In this document: piece by piece, positions 47,898-57,319 of the stretch | Layout: each line of letters begins with the position of its first letter | Numbering within the stretch: position 1 is the stretch's first letter | Origin: Streptomyces sp. NBC_01451 | GTDB lineage: Bacteria > Actinomycetota > Actinomycetes > Streptomycetales > Streptomycetaceae | Assembly (NCBI RefSeq): GCF_036227485.1 | Contig: NZ_CP109479.1 | Location: forward strand, 8,308,001-8,372,000 | Length of the DNA stretch: 64,000 nt | Direction: 5' to 3' | Position numbers and translations under genes: made by a program | The notes under the pieces: generated by a model | Told to the model about the DNA's origin: nothing | What the model saw: the letters and a program-made list of their open reading frames with translations, nothing else | The model's database searches: none

Positions 47898-48608
47898 ATG
47901 ACCTTCGCCGGTCTGCCGGGCGGCGTCGCCGTCTCGCGTCTCTCCGTCTACGACTGGCCCGCCGCCGACGGTGTCTGCGGCGGAACTCCCCATATGCATC
48001 TGACCTGTTCGGAGGCGTACGTCGTCACGGGCGGGCGGGGCGCGGTGCAGACGCTCACGACCTCCGGGTACGAGGTGACGCCGCTCTCGCCCGGCACGGT
48101 CGCCTGGTTCACGCCGGGCACCGTCCACCGGCTGGTCAACGAGGACGAGCTGCGCATCACCGTCCTCATGCAGAACAGCGGGCTGCCGGAGGCCGGGGAC
48201 GCCGTGCTCACGCTGCCGCCGCGGTACCTGACCGACCCGGAGACGTACGCCGCGGCGACCGTGATCCCGCCCGACGCGCCCGTCGCCGAGCAGGAGCGGG
48301 TCGCCAGGGCCCGGCGCGACCTCGCCCTGGAGGGGTACCGGGCGCTGCGGGACGCGGAGGGGCCGGAGGCGCTGGCCGCCTTTCACGAGGCGGCGGCTGC
48401 TCTCGTACGGCCCCGGCTCGCCGACTGGCGCGAGCGCTGGCGGCGCGGCGCCGAAGCGGCGTCCAGGGCGACGGGCGACCAGCTCGACCGGCTGGAACGG
48501 GGCGACGCGTCCCACCTCGCGGAGGCCGTCGTACGGGCCGAACAGCCTTCCGCACGCGGGAAGTTCGGGATGTGCGGGCGGCTGGACGTGTACCAGGGCA
48601 CCTCTTAG
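47898..48608 (+). CDS. Cupin-domain protein
   Basis: A 236-residue protein. The cupin barrel (about residues 1-120) has HMHLTCSEAYVVTGGRGAVQ with the metal-binding His/Glu pattern and PLSPGTVAWFTPGTVHRLVN for the second motif. The C-terminal half is helical (ALEGYRALRDAEGPEALAAF and DWRERWRRGAEAASRATGDQ). It starts 17 bases after the PmoA-like gene, completing a three-gene operon. It may be a sugar isomerase or regulatory binding protein. Confidence 0.85.
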   Translation: MTFAGLPGGVAVSRLSVYDWPAADGVCGGTPHMHLTCSEAYVVTGGRGAVQTLTTSGYEVTPLSPGTVAWFTPGTVHRLVNEDELRITVLMQNSGLPEAGDAVLTLPPRYLTDPETYAAATVIPPDAPVAEQERVARARRDLALEGYRALRDAEGPEALAAFHEAAAALVRPRLADWRERWRRGAEAASRATGDQLDRLERGDASHLAEAVVRAEQPSARGKFGMCGRLDVYQGTS

Positions 48609-48624
48609 CGCGCGCCTGTACGGC

Positions 48625-48647
48625 TTCCGGGTCCGGAACCGCCGGAA
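48625..48647. terminator. Weak hairpin between convergent genes
   Basis: TTCCGG (48625-48630) and CCGGAA (48642-48647) pair with some further internal pairing, between the cupin gene and the VTT gene. Confidence 0.35.
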
Positions 48648-49433
48648 TCAGTGACCGCGCAGGTGGTGACGCTTGCGCCAGGCCACCACGGCGCCCAGTA
48701 CGGCCGGTACGGCGATGAAGGCCATCGCGATCAGGAAGGCGGGGGAGGTCGGCGACGAGGCCCGGGCCCCGGCGACGACGTACGCGGCGGTGTTCGGGAC
48801 GGACCCGAGGGCCGTCGCGAGGAGGAACGGCAGCCAGCCCATGCGGGAGACGGCGGCGCAGTAGTTGGCGGCCCAGAAGGGCACCCCGGGGAACAGCCTG
48901 GCCGCCATCATCGAGCGGAAGCCGTGCCGGCTGAGCTGGCCGTCCGCGGCCTGGAGCCAGCGGGCGCGCAGCAGCGGGCGCAGCGCGTCCTGGCCCAGCA
49001 CGCGGCCCAGTACGAAGGCGGCCCCGGCGCCCAGGACGGTGCCGGCGAGCGCGGCGGCGAGGCCCAGCTGGGAACCGAACAGCGCGCCCGCCGCGAGGTT
49101 CAGCAGCGGGCGGGGCACGAACGCCACGGTGCACAGCCCGTACGCGGCTCCGAAGACCACCGCCGCGACGGTCCCGCCGATCTGGGGCGGCCAGCCGTCG
49201 GCGAGCAGCCGTTGCGGTTCGAAGAGCAGGACGCACGACGCCGCCGCGCCGAGCAGCAGCACCAGGAGCGACAGCCGCGCCCACGGCGAGAGCAGTGCTC
49301 TCGTGCAGCGCGCGGCGGTGCCGCGCGGCGGGGCGACGACGATGACGGCCGGGGAGAGCGGGGAGAGCTCCGTGGCGATGGCCGGGGGAGTGGCCGTGGC
49401 GGTGCCCCCAGAGCGGGTGGTGGCATCGAGCAT
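48648..49433 (-). CDS. VTT/TVP38-TMEM64-family membrane protein
   Basis: A 261-residue polytopic protein of the DedA-superfamily VTT type. The central signature is GLCTVAFVPRPLLNLAAGAL, FGSQLGLAAALAGTVLGAGA and FRSMMAARLFPGVPFWAANY, ending with spans around FLIAMAFIAVPAVLGAVVAW and a basic tail WRKRHHLRGH. The N-terminal 45 residues are Thr/Ala/Pro-rich and cytosolic. Relatives act as lipid scramblases or in envelope homeostasis. Confidence 0.9.
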   Translation of the reverse strand: MLDATTRSGGTATATPPAIATELSPLSPAVIVVAPPRGTAARCTRALLSPWARLSLLVLLLGAAASCVLLFEPQRLLADGWPPQIGGTVAAVVFGAAYGLCTVAFVPRPLLNLAAGALFGSQLGLAAALAGTVLGAGAAFVLGRVLGQDALRPLLRARWLQAADGQLSRHGFRSMMAARLFPGVPFWAANYCAAVSRMGWLPFLLATALGSVPNTAAYVVAGARASSPTSPAFLIAMAFIAVPAVLGAVVAWRKRHHLRGH

Positions 49434-49888
49434 TCGGCGACACTAACCGACACGTATGTGTGATCGCCGTATGGTTGGTCCCAACGGTGGAACAACCGGG
49501 GGATCTCCCGGCGCGCCAGGTGACACGTGCCCCCACACCCTGCGGAAACACCACGCCGTGACATGCGCCACTGTGGAGCCGATTCCCCGACTCGCCGAGC
49601 CGTCGCTCCCGGAAAACCATTCGACGTGCGCTGACGCGTCGGCGATGATCGGCCTCATGTTCCGGTACGCCTTCCTCCTCGCAGCATCCGCGGTCGCGGA
49701 TGCCCCGAAGGCTGCCGTCCCGATCATCGTGGCTGCCGTCGACGGCGCCCGAAGCTGACCCTTCCCGGATCGTCCGGCGGACCCCGCAGGGGGAGGGTCG
49801 GCGCACTTCCTCGGGGTCCCCGTCCCGGCCGCGTTCTCCGCGCCGGGGCCTTCACTCAGTACCGCTGAAGAGGCTTCGAGGTACCGCC
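49434..49888. other. Intergenic region upstream of tuf3
   Basis: About 455 bp. An ORF on the plus strand ending at 49758 has a plausible internal start at 49657 giving a 33-residue hydrophobic peptide ([20 protein letters not shown]...), but there is no ribosome site. I cannot assign a gene. The region should hold the tuf3 promoter and possibly a growth-phase control site; no clear dyad was found. Confidence 0.35.
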
Positions 49889-51058
49889 ATGTCCAAGACG
49901 GCATACGTCCGCACGAAACCGCATCTCAACATCGGCACGATGGGCCACGTCGACCACGGCAAGACCACCCTGACCGCCGCCATCACCAAGGTGCTCGCCG
50001 AGCGCGGCTCCGGCACGTTCGTTCCGTTCGACCGGATCGACCGCGCCCCGGAGGAGGCCGCGCGGGGCATCACCATCAACATCGCGCACGTGGAGTACGA
50101 GACCGACACCCGGCACTACGCGCACGTGGACATGCCGGGCCACGCCGACTACGTCAAGAACATGGTCACCGGGGCCGCGCAGCTCGACGGGGCGATCCTC
50201 GTCGTCTCCGCGCTCGACGGGATCATGCCGCAGACCGCCGAGCACGTCCTGCTGGCCCGGCAGGTGGGCGTCGACCACATCGTCGTCGCCCTGAACAAGG
50301 CCGACGCGGGTGACGACGAGCTGACGGACCTCGTGGAGCTGGAGGTCCGCGAACTGCTCACCGCCCACGGCTACGGCGGCGACGCGGTACCCGTCGTACG
50401 GGTGTCCGGCCTCAAGGCCCTTGAGGGGGAACCCCGTTGGACGGCGGCGATCGACGCGCTGCTCGACGCGGTGGACACCTATGTGCCCATGCCCGAGCGG
50501 TACGTGGACGCGCCGTTCCTGTTGCCGGTGGAGAACGTGCTCACCATCACCGGCCGCGGGACGGTGGTCACGGGTGCCGTCGAGCGCGGCACGGTCCGCG
50601 TGGGTGACCGGGTCGAGGTGCTGGGCGCGGACGTCGACACGGTCGTCACCGGCGTGGAGACCTTCGGCAAACCCATGGAGGAGGCGCAGGCCGGGGACAG
50701 TGTGGCGCTGCTGCTGCGCGGGGTGCCCCGGGACGCGGTCCGACGCGGGCACATCGTCGCGGCGCCCGGCAGTGTGGTGCCGAGCCGGCGGTTCTCCGCG
50801 CAGGTCTACGTGCTGTCGGGGCGTGAGGGCGGGCGCACGACGCCGGTCTCGACGGGGTATCGGCCGCAGTTCTACATCCGTACGGCGGACGTCGTGGGTG
50901 ATGTGGACCTCGGTGAGATGGCTGTCGCGCGGCCTGGTGAGACCGTCACGATGACCGTCGAGCTGGGTCGTGAGGTGCCGCTGGAGCCCGGGCTCGGCTT
51001 CGCCATCCGTGAGGGTGGGCGGACCGTTGGGGCGGGGACCGTGACAGCCGTGGTGTGA
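49889..51058 (+). CDS. tuf3: Elongation factor Tu, divergent paralogue (EF-Tu3 type)
   Basis: A 389-residue translational GTPase that delivers aminoacyl-tRNA to ribosomes. G1 is [16 protein letters not shown] (about 16-31), the effector region [15 protein letters not shown]3 DMPGH (residues 81-85) and G4 NKAD (137-140); domains II and III follow. G3 is DCPGH in ordinary EF-Tu, so the cysteine is a methionine here. The sequence is clearly diverged from housekeeping EF-Tu1 (for example [20 protein letters not shown]). In S. coelicolor a third tuf gene of this kind is a minor, stress-responsive paralogue; that is knowledge of the group, not seen here. Confidence 0.92.
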   Translation: MSKTAYVRTKPHLNIGTMGHVDHGKTTLTAAITKVLAERGSGTFVPFDRIDRAPEEAARGITINIAHVEYETDTRHYAHVDMPGHADYVKNMVTGAAQLDGAILVVSALDGIMPQTAEHVLLARQVGVDHIVVALNKADAGDDELTDLVELEVRELLTAHGYGGDAVPVVRVSGLKALEGEPRWTAAIDALLDAVDTYVPMPERYVDAPFLLPVENVLTITGRGTVVTGAVERGTVRVGDRVEVLGADVDTVVTGVETFGKPMEEAQAGDSVALLLRGVPRDAVRRGHIVAAPGSVVPSRRFSAQVYVLSGREGGRTTPVSTGYRPQFYIRTADVVGDVDLGEMAVARPGETVTMTVELGREVPLEPGLGFAIREGGRTVGAGTVTAVV

Positions 51059-51141
51059 GCGCGGCCGATGTGCGGGGGGCTGCGGGCCGGCGGTGGCTTG
51101 GCGCGCAGCTCCCCGCGCCCCTTCGGGCGCCTCGGCACAGG

Positions 51142-51147
51142 CACAAT
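51142..51147 (+). promoter_or_regulatory. -10 element giving a leaderless mRNA
   Basis: CACAAT ends seven bases before the GTG at 51154; no ribosome site is present. Confidence 0.45.
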
Positions 51148-51153
51148 GACGAG

Positions 51154-51999
51154 GTGACCGAGTCGATACCCGTCGCCCGTGCCGTCGATCACGGGTTCGC
51201 CAAGCTGATGCCCGACGTCGACCGTGAGCGCGCCTGGCTGCTCACGGTCGACGGGGCGCCTCAGTCGTACGTCGATCTGGACGAGCCGACGCATCTGGAG
51301 TTCGAGTACGCGCGTCGGCTCGGGCATGTGCTGGACGTCGTCGCCGAGCCGGGGCGGGCGCTGGACGTGCTGCACCTCGGTGGGGGTGCGCTCACCCTGC
51401 CCCGGTACGTCGCCGTGACCCGGCCCGGGTCCCGGCAGGACGTAGTCGAGGCGGATCGCGGGCTGCTCGACCTGGTCGTGGAGCATCTGCCGCTCCCCGC
51501 CGACGCGGGCATCGCCCTGCACGCGGCCGACGCCCGCGCCTGGCTCGAAGCCGCCCCCGACGCCTGCGCCGATGTGCTCGTCGCCGACGTGTTCGGCGGC
51601 TCACGCGTTCCGGCGCACCTGACGTCCCTGACGTACGCCGAGGAGGCCGGACGGGTGCTGCGCGGCGACGGCGTCTACCTCGCCAATCTGGCGGACTCGG
51701 CGCCCTTCGCCTTTCTGCGTTCCCAACTCGCCACCTTCTCAACGGTGTTCGAGGAACTGGCGCTGATCGCCGAACCCGGCGTCCTGCGGGGCCGCCGCTT
51801 CGGCAACGCGGTGCTCGTCGCCTCGCACCGCCCCCTGGACCCGCCCGCCCTGTCCCGGCGCGTCGCCTCCGACGCCTTCCCGGCCCGCCTCGAACACGGG
51901 GCCGCGCTACGGGACTTCATCGGGGACGCGGCACCTGTCCGGGACGAGGAGGCGGTGCCGTCGCCGGTGCCGCCGCAGGGAGGGTTCGGTATCGGCTGA
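51154..51999 (+). CDS. Spermidine-synthase-like methyltransferase-fold protein
   Basis: A 281-residue Rossmann-fold protein. The glycine-rich motif LDVLHLGGGALTLPRYVAVT (about residues 70-90) and the acidic ADVLVADVFGGSRVP region correspond to the spermidine synthase/SAM-methyltransferase family. The acidic catalytic Asp pair of true spermidine synthases is only partly recognisable, so the polyamine role is uncertain; many actinobacterial members of this type have no assigned substrate. Probably leaderless (CACAAT box). It ends 31 bases from the convergent MFS gene. Confidence 0.8.
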   Translation: MTESIPVARAVDHGFAKLMPDVDRERAWLLTVDGAPQSYVDLDEPTHLEFEYARRLGHVLDVVAEPGRALDVLHLGGGALTLPRYVAVTRPGSRQDVVEADRGLLDLVVEHLPLPADAGIALHAADARAWLEAAPDACADVLVADVFGGSRVPAHLTSLTYAEEAGRVLRGDGVYLANLADSAPFAFLRSQLATFSTVFEELALIAEPGVLRGRRFGNAVLVASHRPLDPPALSRRVASDAFPARLEHGAALRDFIGDAAPVRDEEAVPSPVPPQGGFGIG

Positions 52000-52030
52000 G
52001 GCCCGCTGGGAGCGGGCGGCAGAACGACCG

Positions 52031-53332
52031 TCAGCCGCCGGTGCTCTCCAACTCGCCTTTCACCGAAGCCTCCTGGGCCGCGTCCCGGGTGACCTCCTGC
52101 GTGGTCCGGGTGAGGTTTCGTACGTCCCGTACGGACAGGGCACCCGCCGTCACCACCACGATCAGGGCCGCGCAGCCCCACAGGGCGGGTGTGCGGCCGA
52201 AGGTGTGTTCCGCCGGGCCCGCGAGTGCCATGGCGAGCGGGAGCATCGCGACCGAGCCGAACCAGTCGTAGGCGGAGACGCGGGAGAGCTTGTCCTCGGG
52301 GATCTCCTGATGCAGCGCGGTCATCCAGCTCACCCCGAACACCTCCTGCGTCACGCCGGTCGCGAACATCACCGCGCACAGCACGGTCACCGGCACCGGT
52401 ACGGCGAGCGCGGCGGCCGGGAGGGCCAGCGGGAACACACAGAGTGTGCCGGCGAGCAGCAGCCGGCGTGGTTTCCAGCGCGTCATCAGCACGGCCCCGG
52501 CGACCGTGCCGCCCCCGAACGCGGCCAGCGCCAGACCCCACGGCCCGGCCCCGCCGAGGCTGTCGCGGGCCACGAGCGGGCCGTAGACCGACTGGGCAGC
52601 GCCGATCACCGCGTTGGCGACGGCGAACTGGACGACGATCGCCCACAGCCAGGACCGTCCCGAGAACTCCCGCCAGCCCTCCCGCAGATCGGCGAGCATT
52701 CCGCCGCCGGGCCGGCGCGCCGGGATGTGACTCACGTCGAGGAAGGAGCGCAGTGCCCCGGCGACCGCGAACGCCACCGCGTCCACCGCGAGGACCCAGC
52801 CGGGGCCGAGGACGGCGACGAGCGCGCCGCCGACAGCCGCGCCGCCGAGTGCCGCGCTGTGCATCGCCATGCGGAACACCGCGAAGGCGCGGGCGGCCTG
52901 GTCGCCCTGCACGGAGGACAGCAGCATGCCCTCGGCGGCCGGGCCGAAGAACGCCTGCCCGGTGCCGCCGAGCGCCGTCAGGAGCATCATCTGCCACAGC
53001 TGTGGTTCCCCGGCCAGCACGAGCACCGCGAACGCCGCCTGCGAAAGGCAGTTGAGGGCGTTGGCGGCGACCATCACATGATGCCGGGGGAGCCGGTCGG
53101 CGATCACACCGCCGATCAGCAGGAAGAGCACCAGCGGCAACGTCCGTGCCGCGGCCACCAGTCCGACGTCGCCGGCGTCGCCGCCCGCTTCCAGCACGGC
53201 GAACGCGGCGGCGATCGTCGCCCCGTTGCTGCCGAGGCTGGTCACGACCGCAGCGGCGGTCAGCAGCCTGTAGTTGTGGCCGGCCCAGGAGGGGAGGCGG
53301 GGGCGCACGGTGGGGGACTCGGCGGAGGTCAC
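52031..53332 (-). CDS. MFS transporter
   Basis: A 433-residue membrane protein with about twelve spans (NYRLLTAAAVVTSLGSNGAT at the start, VGLVAAARTLPLVLFLLIGG with IADRLPRHHVM next as the MFS loop motif). This is the pattern of actinobacterial exporters that act on drugs or enterobactin-like molecules. The C-terminal tail (about 45 residues) is cytosolic and charged. Substrate unknown; no adjacent regulator is visible. Confidence 0.9.
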   Translation of the reverse strand: MTSAESPTVRPRLPSWAGHNYRLLTAAAVVTSLGSNGATIAAAFAVLEAGGDAGDVGLVAAARTLPLVLFLLIGGVIADRLPRHHVMVAANALNCLSQAAFAVLVLAGEPQLWQMMLLTALGGTGQAFFGPAAEGMLLSSVQGDQAARAFAVFRMAMHSAALGGAAVGGALVAVLGPGWVLAVDAVAFAVAGALRSFLDVSHIPARRPGGGMLADLREGWREFSGRSWLWAIVVQFAVANAVIGAAQSVYGPLVARDSLGGAGPWGLALAAFGGGTVAGAVLMTRWKPRRLLLAGTLCVFPLALPAAALAVPVPVTVLCAVMFATGVTQEVFGVSWMTALHQEIPEDKLSRVSAYDWFGSVAMLPLAMALAGPAEHTFGRTPALWGCAALIVVVTAGALSVRDVRNLTRTTQEVTRDAAQEASVKGELESTGG

Positions 53333-53487
53333 CGGGCGACTATCGCGGGCCGCCGCCGGCTTGCCAAACGATTTCCGACCTGCCCGGACCAGGACCGGCC
53401 GATTTCAGCTGGTCCTGAGCGAGCGCCGGCTCCTGTCGGCCACCGGCGCCCACCACACACCGCCCCGTACCTCGCCCCGCAGGTCGC

Positions 53488-54579
53488 TCACGCCCCCGTC
53501 GGGTCCCCGTGCAGCCGAACCGTGCTCAGGATCTGCATGATCGTCTTTTCGGAGACCTCGGCGGGGACACCCGTCGCGCCGTACAGGCTCCACGCCACGT
53601 AGTCGCCGGCCGAGTTCTTGAAGCCGAAGGTGATGGCCTTGCCGTCGCTCGCGCACTTGCCCGTCCGGGGCGTGTTCTTCGAGTGGGCCCGGGCGTAGCT
53701 TCCCTTGATGCCGGACTTCGTGGTGTAAGGCGTCGCCTTCTCGTCGAGGACGAGGCTCTTCTTGTCCGGCTGTGTGTAGCCGCCGTAGACCCACCAGGGG
53801 ACCTGGTTCACGGCGACCTCGTCGGCGTTCTTCGCGCCGCTCGCGCCCTTGGTGCCCACGGCCGCGAGTGCGGTGTCCGACGTACGGCCGTCCTTGTCGT
53901 CGTCCGACACGCACCACTTCGACTTGTAGTACGCGGGCGCCGACATGGTGATGAGCGGCTTGGCGCCGGCCTTGGCGTCGTCCTCCTCGAAGCCGATCAG
54001 CGTGCCCGGTGTCTCCACCTCCCAGTCCGCCGGTACGTCGAAGGCGGTGCCCCACTTCGGGTTCACGACCACCTTCCAGCCGGCGACGGTCGGCTGTTCG
54101 GCCTCGGAGTTGCGCGGGTTGTCGTCCGAGGCCGACGCGGACGCGGAGGCCGAATCGCTCGGGTCCGCGGACGCCGGGCCGGGCGTCGAGGCGGGCGCGG
54201 ACCCGCTCGACTGCTTGTCCTTGTTGTCGGAGCCCGCCTCCTTGTCCTTGTCACCGCCCAGGACGAGGAAACCGGTCACCCCGGCCGTGATCACGACCGC
54301 GGTGGCCGCGACGATGGCGGTGATCTTCGTCCGGTTCCCGTTTCCGTTCCCGCCTCCGCCCTGCGGTGACTGCGGCGCGCCCGTCGCCGTCGGAGGGCCC
54401 CACCCCGGCTGAAGGTGGGGGCCGGGCTGCGGATACCCGGTCTGCTGGTATCCGGGCTGCTGGTAGGGGTTCGGCTGCTGATAGCCCGGCTGCTGGTAGG
54501 GATTGTGCGGCGGGACCTGCGCGTGCTGCGGGTCCTGCGGGTTCTGCTCGCCCCCGGGCGGCTGCTGTTCTGGCCACAT
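53488..54579 (-). CDS. Single-pass membrane protein with Gln/Pro/Tyr-rich cytosolic tail
   Basis: A 363-residue protein. Residues 1-80 are Pro/Gln/Gly/Tyr repeats (YQQPGYQQPNPYQQPGYQQT), a typical disordered cytosolic segment; one hydrophobic span follows (ITAIVAATAVVITAGVTGFL), then a Ser/Ala/Asp-rich linker and a compact extracellular domain from about residue 165 (GWKVVVNPKWGTAFDVPADW to the C-terminus) with two cysteines. The architecture is common among Streptomyces envelope proteins; the outer domain may bind ligands. Function unknown. Confidence 0.8.
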   Translation of the reverse strand: MWPEQQPPGGEQNPQDPQHAQVPPHNPYQQPGYQQPNPYQQPGYQQTGYPQPGPHLQPGWGPPTATGAPQSPQGGGGNGNGNRTKITAIVAATAVVITAGVTGFLVLGGDKDKEAGSDNKDKQSSGSAPASTPGPASADPSDSASASASASDDNPRNSEAEQPTVAGWKVVVNPKWGTAFDVPADWEVETPGTLIGFEEDDAKAGAKPLITMSAPAYYKSKWCVSDDDKDGRTSDTALAAVGTKGASGAKNADEVAVNQVPWWVYGGYTQPDKKSLVLDEKATPYTTKSGIKGSYARAHSKNTPRTGKCASDGKAITFGFKNSAGDYVAWSLYGATGVPAEVSEKTIMQILSTVRLHGDPTGA

Positions 54580-55184
54580 GGCCGGTAACGATACGGCGGT
54601 TGACGGGCCGCATCCGGCCGGAGTTGGTTACTCGCAGGTAACATGTGGTCCTGGGTGCGGTGCCCGACCCGACGAGGGCGGGGCGCCCCGGGTTACCGGT
54701 GGCCGTCTTCGGCCGGCGCGGCCGGTGTCGGTGGCCAACTCCTGCCGGGCTGGCGCCGGTTGGGTCCGGCTGTCGCGGCCCGGCACTGCCGGGGGGTGCT
54801 CTCGGCGCGTGCGCCCGCTACCGTCCCCGCGAGGCCGGAAGTTGAAGATTGTGTGTGCCATCCGGGTGCTCGTGCACACAACTCGGCGGGCGGCCGGGGT
54901 GCATTTTCGAATACCGGTACGGATACCGCCGGTAACACATCTGAATTCTCTTCGTTTTGAACTTTGGTCACTCGCACTGCTTGTTTATGGTGAGACGTGT
55001 GTGCGAGTGTGAGCCAACTCGCGCGGGGGCGGAGGTCAGACCCCTTTTCCCGCTCGGGATTCCGTGCCGGTCGACCCGAAGTCCCACAGCTGACGAGTCG
55101 TAGGTACGCACCAATCAAGCACCTCTTTCCCGTGGATGTGCAATTTCGCTCGCGCCGTCCTGCGGCTTGGAAGGAATTGGTTCT
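54580..55184. other. Intergenic region of about 600 bp
   Basis: No gene is supported. A relatively AT-rich stretch at 54900-55010 holds a promoter and inverted repeat (described separately). Close to the leftward gene, GTTAC (54627) and GTAAC (54638) form a short dyad. The predicted mRNA of the rightward gene would have a long leader of about 190 bases. I see no clear riboswitch. Confidence 0.4.
54964..55009 (+). promoter_or_regulatory. Promoter with a 9-bp inverted repeat around the -10 box
   Basis: TTGGTC (54964-54969) and TATGGT (54986-54991) are 16 bases apart. CACTCGCAC (54969-54977) and GTGCGAGTG (55001-55009) form perfect arms that flank the -10 box and start site with a 23-base centre, a strong candidate operator. 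Confidence 0.55.
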
Positions 55185-57146
55185 GTGCAATCCCCTCACC
55201 CCCCACGTCCCCCCTACCCTCCCCGCCCTGGCGCGAGCCCGGCCGAATCCGACATGAACCTCGCCGCGCAACTGCGCGGGCGGGTGGAGGGCGAGAGCGC
55301 GTACGCCGTCGCACTGCTCCTGGCGCGGCACTGGCAGTCGACGTACGACTACGCGGCCATCTGTCTCGCGGCCGAGGGGGACCTCGCCGGCATGGCGGCC
55401 ACGTCGGCCTTTCACCGGGTGTTCGGCCGACTGGAGCGCAGCGAGTCGAATCAGGCGCTGCGGCCCCAACTCCTCGTGGCGGTAAGGGAAACGGTCCGGG
55501 AGTGGTCCGCCGAAGACGGTATTTCGGTGGTGCTTCCGGAACTTCGCAAACCCACTGGCGCACGTGGTCTACGCGCGGCGAGGGCCCGGACTTCCGAAAG
55601 GCGGCTACTGGCCGAGCGGTCATTCCGCGCCCTGCCGAGAGCCGCCCAGTGTCTGCTCTGGCACACCGAGGTCGAGGCCGAGCCCATTTCCGGAACGGCC
55701 GGTCTGCTGGGGGTGGACTCCACAAGCGCTTCGGCAGCCCTGGAGCAGGCCCGTGAGCAATTCCGCTCCACCTGTGTACGTGCCCATCGCGAACTCGCGC
55801 CGACCAATGAATGCCGCTTCTACAACCGCCTCCTCGACGTCTCGATTCGGCGCGGCGGCGCCCTGCTTCCCGATGTCGAGCAGCATCTGCTGGTGTGCCC
55901 CCACTGCCGGCACGCCGCCGAGCAACTCGGCCATTTCGAAGGCGAACTGGGGACTCTCCTCGCCGAGGCGGTGCTCGGCTGGGGAGCCCGCCGCTATCTC
56001 GACTCCCGCCCGGGGCGCGGCGGTCAGGGCGCCTCTCCCCGCGGCCCGGCCGGCCGGGGCGGCGGACGGGCCGGTGGCCGCCATCGGCTCATGGCCCATC
56101 TCCCGCTGTCCGACGAGCGGTTCGTCCTCCCGGGAAGACGCAGGCGGGCGGTGGCTGTCGGAGTCGGTGTCATGTCCTTCGCGCTGTTCGCGAGCGTGCT
56201 CGGCGCCCGCAACTGGTCGGACGAGAGCACCGTGCCGACGGCCACCTGGGGCACGGCGAGCGGCTACTCGGCCGCCCCGGACACGGACTCCCCGAGCCCC
56301 GCCGACGGGTCGGCCTCCCCGTCGCAGGCCGAGGGTTCGCCGCCGGCCACGCCTGCCGCCTATCCCGGCGTGACGGAACGCGGCAGGCTGCGCCACGTCG
56401 CCACCGGCCTGTGCCTGGACATCCGGGGCGGCCGTGTCGTGGCCGGCGCCGGGACCCGGCTGGCCACCTGCTCGTCCGCCGAGACCCAGCAGTGGTCGTA
56501 CGAGTACGACGGCCTCCTGCGCAGCCTCGCCGACCCCAGCCTGTGCCTCGACTCCCGCGCCGGCGAGGGAAACGTCGTCCTCTCCGGGTGTGTCGGGTCC
56601 GACGCCGACGACGTTCGCTACGACCTCACTGTCCAGGGCGAACTGCTGCCCGAGGGGCGCGAGCAACTGGCCGTCGTGCCCGTCTCGCTGCGCGCCGGCG
56701 CGGACGTGGTGGTCAGGACGAGGTCCGGATCGGCGGGGGAGATGTGGACGATCGCCTCCGAGCCGTCCGCGTCCGACGACTCCGCCAGGCGGAGCGACCC
56801 GCAGGAGAGCGGTGGGGCGACGGGCGGGGAGTCCGGCCGGAGGCCGGAGGAGAAGGGCGAGAGCGGTCCGGAGGGTTCGCAGCAGGGGCCCGCGCCCGAT
56901 GCGGGGGCCGGGACCTCCGGATCCGGAGGATCGCCCGCGCCCGCACCCTCACCCGAGGCCACGTCCGAGCAGCAGTTTGAGACCCGGTACGTCACGGACG
57001 GCGGCAACGGCGGCAGCGAGCAGTCCGCGCCCACTCCGGTGATGGCCCTGCCGCCGCAGCCGCTGAACGTGGCGCAGCCCGTCGTCACGGTGGTGCAGGC
57101 GGTCGGTTCGGTCACAGGGGTCGTCGGTGCGTTCCTTCCCCGGTGA
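55185..57146 (+). CDS. Sigma-factor-like, zinc-motif, transmembrane, ricin-lectin fusion
   Basis: A 653-residue protein. Residues about 25-205 resemble the alpha-helical parts of ECF sigma factors: a helical N-terminal part (YAVALLLARHWQSTYDYAAI) and a region-4-like segment (ALPRAAQCLLWHTEVEAEPI, then AGLLGVDSTSASAALEQARE). Next is H234-x3-C238-x2-C241, the ZAS zinc motif of anti-sigma factors. A transmembrane segment lies at about 322-338, then a Ser/Pro/Asp linker and a ricin-type lectin repeat (about 400-490) with CLDIRGG and the QQW motif, and a Pro/Gly/Glu tail. The GTG follows GGAAGGA. No cognate separate sigma or anti-sigma gene is adjacent. It may be a membrane-tethered regulator sensing a sugar. 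Confidence 0.75.
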   Translation: MQSPHPPRPPYPPRPGASPAESDMNLAAQLRGRVEGESAYAVALLLARHWQSTYDYAAICLAAEGDLAGMAATSAFHRVFGRLERSESNQALRPQLLVAVRETVREWSAEDGISVVLPELRKPTGARGLRAARARTSERRLLAERSFRALPRAAQCLLWHTEVEAEPISGTAGLLGVDSTSASAALEQAREQFRSTCVRAHRELAPTNECRFYNRLLDVSIRRGGALLPDVEQHLLVCPHCRHAAEQLGHFEGELGTLLAEAVLGWGARRYLDSRPGRGGQGASPRGPAGRGGGRAGGRHRLMAHLPLSDERFVLPGRRRRAVAVGVGVMSFALFASVLGARNWSDESTVPTATWGTASGYSAAPDTDSPSPADGSASPSQAEGSPPATPAAYPGVTERGRLRHVATGLCLDIRGGRVVAGAGTRLATCSSAETQQWSYEYDGLLRSLADPSLCLDSRAGEGNVVLSGCVGSDADDVRYDLTVQGELLPEGREQLAVVPVSLRAGADVVVRTRSGSAGEMWTIASEPSASDDSARRSDPQESGGATGGESGRRPEEKGESGPEGSQQGPAPDAGAGTSGSGGSPAPAPSPEATSEQQFETRYVTDGGNGGSEQSAPTPVMALPPQPLNVAQPVVTVVQAVGSVTGVVGAFLPR

Positions 57147-57319
57147 CTGACACGAGTCATCGACGGTTCTGATCTCCCCGCCGGGTGTGTGTGGGGGTGT
57201 CCCGTGCGCGGACGGCGGTGTCACCCTGACCCGGTAGGCTTTTGGCGTGCGCCCGGGGCCGGGCGCACGCCGGGGACACAGACGTACCGGGCGTACGGCG
57301 AGATCGGAAGGAACCGGCG

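Noticed and set aside
49657..49758. A 33-residue membrane peptide upstream of tuf3
   Set aside because: No ribosome site or -10 box supports the start; kept only as a note in the intergenic entry.
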